Positions 10,271-21,067 of a DNA stretch of 64,000 bases are shown piece after piece. The stretch is taken from positions 4,142,512 through 4,206,511 of the forward strand of contig OZ024809.1 in NCBI GenBank assembly GCA_964017045.1, given 5' to 3'. This stretch comes from Omphiscola glabra. Its lineage: Eukaryota > Mollusca > Gastropoda > Lymnaeidae. Made by a program: the position numbers and the translations under genes. Every line of letters begins with the position of its first letter. The stretch's first letter is position 1. The notes below the pieces were generated by a model. The model made no database searches. It was given only the letters and a program-made list of their open reading frames with translations, and had not been told where the DNA came from.

Positions 10271-10502
10271 GTATAAAATCCAGGTATTCTAACGTTGCCT
10301 AGGCTAAGTGTAAAATCCAGGCATTCTAACGTTGCCTAGGCAAAGTGTAAAATCCAGGCATTCTATAGTTTTATAGGCTAAGTGTAAAATCCAGGCATTC
10401 TATAGTTGCCTAGGCAAAGTGTAAAATCCAGGCATTCTATAGTTGCGTAAGAAAAGTGTAACAATCCAGGCATTCTATAGTTGCGTAGGAAAAGTGTAAA
10501 AT
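10271..10502. repeat. 37-bp tandem repeat, about 6 copies
   Basis: Units contain TAAAATCCAGGCATTCTATA followed by GTTGCCTAGGCAAAGTG. CCTAGG palindromes recur. Confidence 0.85.
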
Positions 10503-10569
10503 CTGAACTTGACTGATGTTCTGAATTACATAAACCATTTATTTTTACACACACGCGTTTTCCGTTTTG

Positions 10570-10698
10570 ACACTTGGTGTTACACTTGGTGTTACACTTG
10601 GTGTTACACTTGGTGTTACACTTGGTGTTACACTTGGTGTTACACTTGGTGTTACACTTGGTGTTACACTTGGTGTTACACTTGGTGTTACACTTGGT
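10570..10698. repeat. 12-bp tandem repeat, about 11 copies
   Basis: Perfect units of TTACACTTGGTG. The 12-bp period keeps several frames open on both strands, so the Trp/Cys/Tyr/Thr and Lys/Cys/Asn/Thr repeat peptides are artefacts. Confidence 0.95.
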
Positions 10699-10793
10699 AT
10701 ACAGCTGTTGCAATAAACCTTTTATCTTCAGTTTACTAGCTTATTTTGGCAGCTTTTCGATTTGGTATAACACTTTTCTGACTGAAAAAACAT

Positions 10794-11012
10794 TTGGACA
10801 CTGTATCACTCGGACACAACATATGGGAACATAATCCCTCGGACACAACATATGGGCACTGTATCCCTCGGACACAAAACATGTACACTGTATCACTAGA
10901 ACACAACATAAGGGCACTGTATCCCTTGGACACAAAACATGGACACTGTATCCCTCGGCCGCAACATATGGGCACTGTATCTCTCGGACACAAAACATGG
11001 ACACTGCATCCA
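10794..11012. repeat. 29-bp tandem repeat, about 7 copies
   Basis: Units contain CGGACACAACATATGGGCAC and TGTATCCCT, alternating between two variants (ACATATGGGCA and AACATGGACA). Confidence 0.8.
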
Positions 11013-11522
11013 ATACTCCAGTGACCGCTGTTCTCGTTTTGCCACCATGTCGTCAGCTTACTTTCAACATCTCTGTTCGCATGTTCTACACTTCTTGACA
11101 ATGCATAACCCTAAGCTGTTGCCCTGATAAGTGTAAAAAATGTCAATCAGGTGGTTGGTTTGCTGCGTCTTCAGCCGGCTTGGATTTAACTTTGGTGCCC
11201 CAATGATCCTGTTTGACGAGGATACATTTACTGGATTCACCTGGATCACTTTGAAAATCAACCAATTCAACTTGACTTAAAGTCAAAGGAAATTATCGGT
11301 TAAACAATGGTTTATTTATTTATTTATTTTTTTTAACGTTTCTGTTTCTGTGGACACGGTGTGCAGGGCTGAGGAAATGAGACAGCATCAGTTCGAGTAA
11401 TATTACTGGGATTTTTAACAAAAAAATGTGCATCAATATAAAGGAATGGGCAAGGGGTCGGGGCGGGGGGCATCTTATTGATCGCTGCGTCATAAGCGCC
11501 GACAATTACGGTAAAATGTTTC
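11013..11522. other. Non-coding stretch
   Basis: Mixed-composition DNA with a TTTA run near 11310-11335. No gene or element is recognised. Confidence 0.45.
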
Positions 11523-11795
11523 CCACTCCAGAGCCGATGTCTTATGTTTACCATTCCCGAGACCAGGTCTTACGTTTACCATTCCTGAGACCATGTCTTA
11601 TGTTTACCACCCCTGAGACCAGGTCTTATGTTTACCACTCCTGAGACCAGGTCTTATGTTTACCACTTCTGAGAACAGGTCTTATGTTTACCACTCCTGA
11701 GACCAGGTCTTATGTTTACCACTCCTGAGACCAGGTCTTATGTTTACCACTCCTGAGACCAGGTCTTATGTTTACCACTCAGGAGACCAGGTCTT
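11523..11795. repeat. 28-bp tandem repeat, about 10 copies
   Basis: Units contain CCACTCCTGAGACCAGGTCT and TATGTTTA. The centre is most uniform and the edges diverge. Confidence 0.9.
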
Positions 11796-12199
11796 ACGCA
11801 GAAAAAAATTTGAGATTATTAAAGGGGATTAGCCTTGAATGACACGGTCGAATATTGTTTAAAGAGCGATAATTTCCCTTTGATATGTTCAGCCTTCAAA
11901 ATTGTTTAAATACACAACGTGAGTTATATTTATAATGCAGAATGTAGCTGTTCAAAATCAAAAAGATTATAGAATCATGACCACGACGTAAGGCGACTAT
12001 ACATATCCTGTAAAAGAGATCACTTTATTAAGCTTCAAGTTACTACTTTAAAAAAAAAAAAATTAATTTACATATAATCAAATCGTGTTTTGCTAAGGGG
12101 AATGTTTTTAACTAAAAATCGGTCAATGTCTCATGATTGCCTTACAGTCGGTTTGATTAAATTTTCTGAAGAAATAAAAAGGTTTAAGTTCAATTAGAT
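11796..12199. other. Non-coding AT-rich stretch
   Basis: A/T homopolymers only; no gene is seen. Confidence 0.45.
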
Positions 12200-12900
12200 C
12201 AGGGTTCTCAAACTCAAATTATCCGGGGGGGGGGGGGGGCGGGGGGGGGGGACAGGAGGTAGAGTCTGAGTGAGACTGGGCTGCATCAAGTATTCCACAA
12301 AAAAGCGATTACTAATTCAATGAAATACAACTGTTACAATATGCTCAGCTTTTATTAATAACAAATAAAAACATTATCAAGAATGGCTTGACATTTTAGG
12401 GAAGGTGGAGGGCAATGCTTTCATACATTGTCCAAGCTTGTCTGGTTTTCCATTCACCTCCCTAGACTTAGACTTGTGTTCAGAATTGTACTGAAGATCA
12501 ATCAGTTCCATTTGAACCGCAAGTTTGGAGAGGATGGGAGGGGAATCTTCCACATTGAAGGAGAAATGTTTCAGCAAAAAATTTGAAAAGTGGCTGTGTG
12601 TGTTTTCAAGTCTGCAAACATGTGATCAAATTCTTCCTGTAGCTTTGCAATAACATCAGTATACTTACTATTGAATGGTTTCCAGAGTCCATGAGTACTT
12701 TGCATGTTGGAAAATGGCAGAGTTTTCTCTGAGAACCATTACAAAGGTTTTATGCAGAATGCCCTGACATGGTCATAGCAACACTGACAAGCTGCCCCTG
12801 GTCTTATAACTTCTTGTTGAGTACATTCAGCTCCTGTGTAATGTTAACAAGAAAAGCCAAGTCCCTGAGGCATCTGCTTATAAATTTAAAAAAAAAAAAT
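12200..12900 (-). mobile_element. Decayed hAT element with one recognisable end
   Basis: CAGGGTTCTCAAACTC at 12200-12215 matches the common CAGGGKTTCTCAAAC terminus of hAT elements and is followed by a G run, then by a broken transposase on the minus strand. The other end and a target duplication were not found, so the right boundary is approximate. Confidence 0.6.
12377..12885 (-). pseudogene. hAT transposase relic (GTF2IRD2/ZBED-like C-terminal half)
   Basis: Reading the minus strand from about 12885 down, three frames give in order DLAFLVNITQELN, then YDHVRAFCIKPL, then YTDVIAKLQEEFDHMF, then FSFNVEDSPP and MELIDLQYNSEHKSK. In domesticated and active hAT transposases of the GTF2IRD2, ZBED5 and SCAND3 type the same blocks occur in this order (WLADLAFL.DIT..LN, then F..DF, then the MELIDLQ block). 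The reading shifts frame several times and meets stops, so no protein can be made. The N-terminal catalytic part is missing. Composition is like the surroundings, as expected for an old copy. Confidence 0.75.
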
Positions 12901-13080
12901 ATTTCACATACCCTTTAATTTTTCCTCGTACACGCCGCTGAATGTGACTTTTTTAAAAAGTAAGACCTGGATAAAGAGGCAGAGGTGATCTCATCAAACA
13001 TTTTTGTCTGGTTATCATACAAAATAACCCACGCTTTGATCCCAGAAACATTTTGGCAAGGTTTTTAGAGTGTTTTTGCG

Positions 13081-13310
13081 TTTCTTTGTTTCTTGTTTTA
13101 TTTTTGTCTTTCTTTGTTTCTTGTTTTATTTTTGTCTTTCTTTGTTTCTTGTTTAATTTTTGTCTTTCTTTGTTTCTTGTTTTATTTTTGTCGTTCTTTG
13201 TTTCTTGTTTTATTTTTGTCTTTCTTTGTTTCTTGTTTTATTTTTGTCTTTCTTTGTTTCTTGTTTAATTTTTGTCTTTATTTGTTTCTTGTTTTATTTT
13301 TGTGTGTTTC
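13081..13310. repeat. 28-bp T-rich tandem repeat, about 8 copies
   Basis: Units contain TTTCTTTGTTTCTTGTTTTA and TTTTTGTC. The plus strand is almost purine-free apart from G and gives artefact Phe/Leu/Cys/Val frames. Confidence 0.9.
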
Positions 13311-13660
13311 TATGTTTTTTTGTTTGGGAGGTTTGACATTCCTTGAGTGACGAGTCACGGATGGCATAGGGACGCGTGACGCGGGTAAAGGAGATGAAAA
13401 GGGACGTTGTTTTTGGTCCCATGTCTGGTCGGTCTCGTTCGTGTAGAAATCTGTGTTCTTGTCAACAATTACTGGTCCCGGTAAACATTTTTGTCATCTT
13501 CGATTCGAGGAGCTGCTGTAAGGCTTGGAAGAGCGATAAGTCATCTAAAAAAAAGACAATAACCAAAAATTTATGTTGGTGGGAGTTTTTTCGTTTGTTG
13601 TATGTTTGTTTCTTTTCAAGTTTGTCTTTATATGAGAGTAAAAATTAAAAATAATGTCAA
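13311..13660. other. Non-coding stretch
   Basis: No gene or clear repeat is seen. Confidence 0.4.
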
Positions 13661-13731
13661 CTTGTGGATTAAACTCACTATGTTCGCAATGTCAACACTC
13701 TGCTCTACCTCACTGAGCTTCTGGTCTTGAC
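13661..13731 (-). mobile_element. tRNA-like sequence, probable SINE head
   Basis: On the minus strand GCTCAGTGAGGTAGAGCAGA (13699-13718) has the tRNA D-arm and A-box pattern (TRGCTCAGT.GGTAGAGC). About 30 bases later GAGTTTAATCCAC resembles a B box (GGTTCRANNCC) with decay. The spacing fits an internal RNA polymerase III promoter. The acceptor stem does not close, so a functional tRNA is unlikely; a tRNA-derived SINE head or tRNA pseudogene fits. Confidence 0.55.
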
Positions 13732-13939
13732 AATTTTTGTAACATTTACATAATTATGTAAAGGATGGAATATGTTATAGTTTTGTTGTTTCTTCTACGC
13801 ATGTGAGGACGACCAATGCTCTATACACGACCGAAAGCTTTCCCGCACGTAGGACACACGAGTTTTGGGGCCCTTGAGGGATTGGAATCGATTCTGCTTT
13901 TCCTTACTGTGAGCTTTCAATGGGCGGTACGTTTACTCT

Positions 13940-14500
13940 GAATATTGTGATCCAAAAGTGAGTCTGCCTCACCAGCTTGTACGATTCAACAATGAGTCTG
14001 CCTCACCAGCTTGTACAATCCAACAGTGAGTCTGCCTCACCAGCTTGTACAATCCAACATTGAGTCTGCCTCACCCGCTTGTACGATCCAACAGTGAGTC
14101 TGCCTCACCAGCTTGTACAATCCAACATTGAGTCTGCCTCACCCGCTTTTACAATCCAACTGTGAGTTTGCCTCACCAGCTTGTACGATCCAACAGTGAG
14201 ACTGCCTCACCAGTTTGAAAGGATCCAACAGTGAGACTGCCTCACCAGTTTGTACAATCCAACAGTGAGACTGCCTGACCAGCTTGTACGATCCAACCGT
14301 GATTCTGCCTCACCCGCTTGTACGATCCAACAGTAACTCTGCGTCACCAGCTTGTATGATCCAACATTGAGTCTGCCTCACCAGCTTGAAAGGATCCAAC
14401 AGTGAGACTGCCTCACCAGTTTGTACAATCCAACAGGGAGTCTGCCTCACCAGTTTGTACAACCCAACAGTGAGACTGCCTCACCAGTTTGTACGATTCA
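13940..14500. repeat. 34-bp tandem repeat, about 16 copies
   Basis: Units contain GTGAGTCTGCCTCACCAGCT and TGTACAATCCAACA, with interspersed variants (GAGACTGCC, TTGAAAGGATCC). Confidence 0.92.
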
Positions 14501-14879
14501 TAGCAAGTGTTTCTCATGAACTTTTAGGTACACTTAGACAATCTTTTAAGCCCTTTTCTGCTCACCGGCTGAGAACCCTGGACAGATAACCATAAATGAG
14601 TTTTTAAGGTAGTCTCCTGTGTGGAATTCTTACAACATGTCCTTCACAACCACTACCGTAGCATCAAATTATATGTATATAATTATAGTTATAGAATTCC
14701 CAATAAGTCTTCTTTCTAAAAAAGCAAAATTGTATAGTCTAACTTCATATAAGTCAATATTATTAAGTGTAATGCACAGTAAACTACTTCGCCTTGGCAA
14801 AGATGTGCACAAGATGTCAGCCTCAGCTATTGGATACGTCAGTTGGTGCACATCATTTCCTCTTTCACATCATTAGTTA
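14501..14879. other. Non-coding stretch
   Basis: No gene or element is recognised. Confidence 0.4.
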
Positions 14880-15124
14880 TTGTCACGGTTTGGCTCGGAT
14901 GACGTCACCGTGAATTGATAGGAAAGACATTATTCGGAGTAAAAGTAGACATTTTAATTTTGAAACTATATTACTGGGTCTGTTTGAATTAACACTACTC
15001 AACTTACTGGAATCGAGTCTAGAAACAACAAAACATGATTTTGGAACCAACCCAAATTGAAAAAAGTAGGCGGCAAACACGGGCAAGGTACTCTGTTTTA
15101 AAAAATGTTTGAACGTAGCCCATT
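14880..15124 (+). repeat. Dispersed repeat of unknown family, copy 1
   Basis: About 245 bp that matches 41105-41365 in the same orientation over its whole length. Shared blocks are CGGATGACGTCACCGTGAA, GAGTAAAAGTAGA, CTTACTGGAATCGAGT, AAAGTAGGCGGCAA and TTTGAACGTA. The copies differ by scattered substitutions and small indels, so they are old interspersed copies and not a recent duplication. No coding frame or terminal repeat is seen. Confidence 0.8.
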
Positions 15125-15884
15125 ATTGGAACTTGTGAAAATTTTGGTTAAGATCCTTCAAAAACTGTAAACAATCAAACAGTGCTAAAACATGTCTAAC
15201 ATGTCTAAAAATAAAATAATAGTCGCTATTTTTAATTTAAAAAAATTATATATCGTAGATTACAGTGGAGTCACAGAGGCCGGGACTCTACGCTCCAGAG
15301 CAGTCACAACGACAAGGAGTCTATACGCTCGGAGTCGTTGACATTTCGTGATGCAACTATAATCTCGAACACGCCTCGTGTTCTATAAATAGCGTCACTG
15401 ACTTTGCCAGCAGCCCACCTTGGGTCAACATCAAAGACCCGGTGTCGCCTGAAATACGTTCGTGGATTCGAAATCTCCCCCCCCCCCCCATTCCTCCCCT
15501 TTTTTCCCCCGTTTTACACGTGATTAGCAGACCTTATATTGTGACCTTACAGGTAAAACAAACCACGATAAAGAGAACATGATGACGTCATGCTGTTTGC
15601 TGTCGTAGTCTACTGGAGACAGCTGACACGTCCAGTTATTTTCATTGGTTTGTGTGTGTGTGGGGGGGGGGGGGCTGTGCTAATTATAGTAAAGTCAACT
15701 TTACATAAACGTACACAATGTCGAGCCCTATTTCTTTTAAAAAAAAGAAAAGCATCACGATCAGGTATCGTTACAAAATGTCCTGATCCAAGAGATTATC
15801 TGAGGACTTGTCCATGCATCAAGGACATAAACTCTCTCATGGCGTCAGCGTCTTCAAATTTCTCGTATTGTCTTAAGCAGTCAA
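15125..15884. other. Non-coding stretch with C and G runs
   Basis: It contains a C run at about 15477-15490 and a G run at about 15661-15674. No gene is seen. Confidence 0.45.
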
Positions 15885-16045
15885 GTCCTACTCCAAAGCC
15901 CTACTCCAAAAGTCCTACTCCAAAGTCCTACTCCAAAGTCCTACTACAAAAGTCCTACTCCAAAGCCTTACTCCAAAAGTCCTACTCCAAAGTCCTACTC
16001 CAAAGTCCTACTCCAAAAGTCCTACTCAAACGTCCTACTTCAAAT
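15885..16045. repeat. 13/14-bp tandem repeat, about 12 copies
   Basis: Units of AGTCCTACTCCAAA with one base of length variation. Confidence 0.85.
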
Positions 16046-16497
16046 CACCTGATAGCTGTGTATATGTGTCATGGCCTGATAGAGTCATACTGGAGTGACT
16101 GCGACTGCGTATCGATTTAATTAGACTGACAGTAGACGTAGGACAATGTCTGTCTCTAGTATCACAATCATCTTAACATTCTCCTATTGATCAAGTGACA
16201 GTTTAAGGAATAATGACCATGAAACAATCTAGAAGTTGAAATAAGAAATTAATTTTGTTTAATTGTACACCACCCAACTCCTTTTTTCGCAAATGCCATG
16301 TACATAGTCATCGCTCACAGTTGTAGTCGATGCTGCCAGGGGCAACCCGGGCATAAACATTACTGCAATAAGTAGTCATGCACAGACATTACTATCGGAG
16401 GTCTGCTATGTTCATTCCTGGTGCTCTGGGGGCAGTTTCAGGATTCACTGTGGTAAGCCCAGGGTCTTTTGCGGCACTAGCAGGCGTATCCTGAAAT
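16046..16497. other. Non-coding stretch
   Basis: No gene or clear element is seen. Confidence 0.4.
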
Positions 16498-16633
16498 TTG
16501 ATCGAAAGAAATTTCGTCGACGGAAAATTGATCGACGGAAATTTGGTCGAATCTTTTTTTTTTAGTTTACACGTTACAATTTTGCATCAAATTTCTTTTT
16601 CAACGCATTATTTTGTATTACTATATAATTTTG
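16498..16633. repeat. Dispersed GATCGA element, copy 2
   Basis: It shares AATTTCGTCGACGGAAAATT, the GATCGACGGAAATTTGGTCG unit and the CAAATTTCTTTTTCAACGCA tail with 6177-6408, but carries only two to three internal units. The core therefore expanded in copy 1 or contracted here. Confidence 0.65.
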
Positions 16634-17487
16634 TGCGTTCAAAAAGAAAATATGTGAATATTAGCTCTTACTTTAGCTGTACCCCCATGATGGTCACAAA
16701 TGGAGTGAGTTTGGTTATGTTTTGGTGCTGTAGGGCCGAAATGGCGCCGCCTTTGTTTTTAAATGTTATTAAAAAGGGGGCGTTCACTGCCTTACAAAAC
16801 GACAATAATATTTTCAGTTGTATGCTGTAAACACATTTTTTGTTCTTCATTAAAGCATCAATTGCTGCTGTTATGGTTCGGTCTCTACAAAGCTGTTTTA
16901 AAGGTTGTGAAGATGCCATTTCTGGCATTACTCAACGACTGGTTAAAATGGCAGCCGCACATGTGACAGGTGCCCAACGAATTTTTTTTTGGGGGGGGGG
17001 GCGTTAGTTGGCCACATTAAGACAAAGTGAGAACCGTCGTTTCACCTTTCAACATGTCACAACGAGCAGATTGCGTGTGTCACGGGACGTGACAAGATGA
17101 CGTCATCGGTGTGAAAATAGCCTTTGTTGCTTTGATTTGATGTGTACTCCTGCATTCTTGATTTGTTTTTCTTTACGGTATGGAGGCATGTCGGGAGAAA
17201 ACCAGGACGAGAAAGACAGAAAATGAGAGAGAGGAAGGGAGAGATAAAGAATTACAGATAGAGTGTGACGTGTGTGAGAGCACGATGCAGAGAGTGAAAG
17301 AGGGAGCGAGATTACGTAGGAGAGGGAGGGAGTGATAGGGAACGTCAATGGGAGGGGGCGGGAGATAACTGTGAGGGGTTTCATAAGAGTGAGTTAGGTG
17401 CGTCTGAACATACGCGACTGGTTTTTTAAATTAGTTCATTTTTTAAAATATTTGAGCATAAAAACTACCGCTCTTTGCATGGTCAGT
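16634..17487. other. Non-coding stretch with purine-rich segment
   Basis: A GA-rich segment lies at about 17190-17390 and a G run at about 16989-17001. No gene is seen. Confidence 0.45.
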
Positions 17488-18640
17488 CATCACGTCTACC
17501 TAGGTGTAGGACCATCATGTCTATGTGGGTGTAGGGCCATCATGTCTACGTGGGTGTAGGGCCATCATGTCTGCGTGGGTGTAGGACCATCATGTCTACG
17601 TGGGTGTAGGACCATCATGTCAATGTGGGTGTAGGACCATCATGTCTACGTGGGGGTAGGGCCATCATGTCTACCTATGTGTAGGGCAATCATGTCTACG
17701 TGGGTGTAGGGCTATCCTGTCTGCCTAGGTGTAGGGCCATCATGTCTACGTGGATGTAGGGCATTCATGTCTACTTAGGTGTAGGGCCATCATGTCTACA
17801 TGGGTGTAGGGCCATCATGTCTACGTGGGTGTAGGACAATCATGTCTACGTGGGTGTAGGGTAATCATGTCTACGTGGGTGTAGGATCATCATGTCTACG
17901 TTGGTGTAGTGTCATCATGCCTACATTGGTGTAGTGCCATCATGTCTACGTGGGTGTAGGGCCATCATGTCTACGTGGGTGTAGGGCCATCATGTCTACG
18001 TGGGTGTAGTACCATAACGTCTGCGTTGGTGTAGTGCAATCATGTCCACGTGGGTGTAGTGCAATCATGTCTACGTTGGTGTAGTGTCATCATGTCTACG
18101 TTGGTGTAGTGTCATCATGTCTACGTTGGTGTAGTGCCATCATGTCTACTTTGGTGTAGTGCCAGCATGTCTACGTGGGTGTAGAGCCATCATGTCTACG
18201 TGGGTGTAGTGCCATCATGTCTACGTTGGTGTAGGATCATCATGTCTATGTGTGTGTAGTGCCATCATGTCTACGTGGGTGTAGTGCCATTATGTCTACG
18301 TGGGTGTAGTGCCATCATGTCTACATGGGCGAAGGGCCATCATATCAACGTGGGTTTAGTGCCATCATGTCTACGTGGGTGTAGGGCCATCATGTCTACG
18401 TGGGTGTGGTGCCATCATGTCTACGTGGGTGTGGTGCCATCATGTCTACATGGGTGTAGTGCCATCATGTCTATGTTGGTGTAGTGCCATCATGTTTACG
18501 TGGTATAGTGCCATCATGTCTACATGGGTGAAGGCCATCATGTCTACATGGTTGTGGTGCCATCGTGTCTATGAGGGTGTAGTGCCATCATGTCTACATG
18601 GATGTTCTGCCGTCATGTTTATGTGGGTGTAATTCCATCA
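17488..18640. repeat. 25-bp tandem repeat, about 46 copies
   Basis: Units contain CATGTCTACGTGGGTGTAG and GCCAT. Variants such as TTGGTGTAGTG and GGTGTAGGG cluster in neighbouring copies, a sign of local spread of variants. Confidence 0.95.
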
Positions 18641-18734
18641 CTCATTCCTTGCCAGTTACGGGTGTTTCGAGTCTGAAAAGACTCCTTTTACTGAGACATT
18701 ATCTGAAACATTAGAATAGTATTTTGTTTTAAAG

Positions 18735-18868
18735 CATTCGCGAGTTGTGTCCACGAGAAGTTTCCGACTCCTACGCCTCAATGCTGTCATCTGACGAGGA
18801 GGATGTCGAGTTTCTTGACGTCATGAGTCAACGTTCGATTAGGTGTCGTCTGCTTTTAGGATATACAG
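18735..18868 (+). CDS. Candidate internal exon, unknown protein
   Basis: Between an AG at 18733-18734 and a good donor (ACAG then GTATTG, GT at 18869-18870) one frame is open for 44 codons. The peptide starts IRELCPREVSDSYASM, continues LSSDEEDVEFLDVMSQ and ends RSIRCRLLLGYTG. It is not low-complexity, and its composition is richer in G and C than the AT-rich DNA beside it. The upstream intron would be phase 2 and the downstream one phase 1. The tract before the acceptor is T-rich but short. No partner exon was identified, and the family is not recognised. An isolated open segment of this length can occur by chance. Confidence 0.35.
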
Positions 18869-19138
18869 GTATTGGAATTATTTCAGAACAAGTAAAATCT
18901 TTTCCAATTTAAAAAAAAAAAGAAATTTAAAAAAAGACATTTTTTTTCAGCTACTCCTAGTGCGATGATTCTCAAAAGCTGGAGGAGCATACTCTCCATC
19001 GATGTTTGAGACGATGACCGCCATAAACCATACAACAGCAGAATGACATTACAAAAGTTACAGTTGATCACCGTAGACATTATTTTACAGTCAATTAAAT
19101 TACTGAAAGGCAAATAATATGTAATTTTGAATCAAACT

Positions 19139-19620
19139 ATTCCTAGTTTTTACTCACATCCTTCCTAACATTAACTCACACCATTTCCTAATATTTACTC
19201 ACACCCCTTCCTCATATATACTCACATCCTTCCTAATATATACTCACATCCTTCCTAATATTTACTCACATCCTTCCTAATATTTACTCACATCCTTCCT
19301 AATATATGCTCACATCCAGGGTCGACCCTAACAATTGCGAGGCCCTATGCGAAACGGATTGCGCGGGGCCCAATCTGGATAGAGGATAAGGATAATAAGT
19401 GAAAATTAAGATTTTGTATTAGAAAATAAATTCGGAGATGGGCCTATAAAAGTGTAGAGCCCATTGCGACCGCATAGGTTGCAGTGGCCTAAGGCCGGCC
19501 CTGCTCACATCCTTCCTAATATATATTCACATCCTTCCTAATATATACTCACATCCTTCCTAATATATACTCACATCCTTCCTAATATTGACTCACATTC
19601 TTCCTAATATTTACCCTTCC
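19139..19620. repeat. 22-bp tandem repeat, interrupted by a hAT-type element
   Basis: Units of TATTTACTCACATCCTTCC plus TAA, about 8 copies before 19317 and about 6 after 19503. The two halves are the same array split by the insertion. Confidence 0.9.
19317..19503. mobile_element. Non-autonomous hAT-type element (187 bp) inside a minisatellite
   Basis: The ends are CAGGGTCGACCCTAA and the complement of CAGGGCCGGCCTTA. CTCACATC stands directly outside each end (19309-19316 and 19504-19511). The host array has the same 8 bases once per unit, and resuming exactly one repeat of them fits an 8-bp target duplication. The interior is non-coding. It must be younger than the founding of the array. 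Confidence 0.85.
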
Positions 19621-19667
19621 TAATACATGTATTTACTCACTATCCTCCGACATTTTTTTCACTTATG

Positions 19668-19830
19668 CTCAGTCCACTGTCATCTCAATGGCTAATTATC
19701 CTCAGACCACTCTCATCCCACTGACTAAGTATTCTCAGACCATTCTCAACTCACTGACTACTTATTCTCGGACCATTCCCATCTCACTGACTACGTATTC
19801 ACAGACCCCTCTCATCTCACCGACTCACTT
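19668..19830. repeat. ~30-bp tandem repeat, about 5 copies
   Basis: Degenerate units of the type ATCTCACTGACTA plus TATTCTCAGACC. Confidence 0.75.
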
Positions 19831-20120
19831 GGACTCTAACTACAACGCTACTCAGCAACCTGATAAATGAACTCCACGAGCTGGCCTTGCATCGCCCGAC
19901 CAATCAAAACTTGGCCTAGCAAAACCTCTTACCATCTCACCATCAACAACTTTGATAAACCAGCAATCACGCACCCAAATCCAATCCACAAAACTCGGGT
20001 TTTGTTCGAATCCCATCAATAATGATCGTATCCACTAATTGGATACTTTGCCTTCAGACTAAACCAAGACAGGTCAATCACTTTTAATTTGGTTGCAAGT
20101 TTGATTTTTAAAAAAATCAT

Positions 20121-20252
20121 ATCTGGACTCAAAACGATGAAGTAAGAGACACTAAGTCAGAGATAATAACTGGGTAGCTAATCTCTATCTGGACTCAAAA
20201 CGATGAAGTAAGAGACACTAAGTCAGAGAGAATAACTGGGTAGCTAATATCT
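20121..20252. repeat. 65-bp direct duplication
   Basis: Two adjacent copies start TATCTGGACTCAAAACGATG and end TGGGTAGCTAAT, with very few differences. It is a recent tandem duplication. Confidence 0.9.
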
Positions 20253-21067
20253 ATTTCATATCCAGCGTCGAGTTGATGATAAATTATATGATATTTTCTC
20301 ATGTTCCGAACACTCACAATTACCCACAGACGTCATACAAAAATAAAATACTTCTAGAAGAATATTCCAGCTGTAAGCTATCGTCTTTCAAGACGTCATC
20401 GTGAAAGAAATCCTCAAAGACATTTTTATTTTTTTTTTGGATATAGTATGATCGAGATCCATTTTCGATTTAATTATCATATTGTTATTGTGCGCAGACG
20501 CGGTCCAGAATTCCAAACAATAACATTTCCTGGCGTCTATTTCCTAAGAGGTCATATTTCATGTGCGTATATTTAGCAATTAGTGGTTAAGACAGACACC
20601 CGAACCACATATCTGGTTGCTGATATGTGACGCGATTTTGGATGAGTTGCCTAATTGAAGTTTTTGACGACTGAACAATTAAAATATATATTCAAAGGGT
20701 GGAGGGTTATTTGAGACCCGGGGAGTGGGGGTGGGGGTGGAAGGGGTTTGCGATACTATTTTGACATTTCAATAAAAATCAAGTTCAGATAGTTGGGGAT
20801 TTCAGCGCGTGGGTTTAAGCGCACAGGCGTAACTCTTGAGCGGTTGTGCAATGGAAACCGGTACACAATAGAGAACAGTGGTGAGTGAACTGCCCAGATG
20901 TATTGAATGCTTTTATTACCTTTGTCTCAATGCATATAACTGGTTATTATGCAGGGGCGTACCGAAAGTGTGACACGACACGTCACGTGTATTGGTGCAA
21001 TTGGAAGAGGGGTACGAAATCGATGTGCCGGACACAACATCATTCTTTCCCAGAGGCCATTTGGTCG
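20253..21067. other. Non-coding stretch
   Basis: It contains a G-rich patch near 20717-20752. No gene is seen up to the start of the 42-bp array. Confidence 0.45.

Noticed and set aside
13661..13731. Functional tRNA gene
   Set aside because: The A-box region is good but the acceptor stem does not pair and the B box is decayed.
19980..20025. B-box-like GTTCGAATCCC at about 20014
   Set aside because: No A box at a suitable distance upstream.
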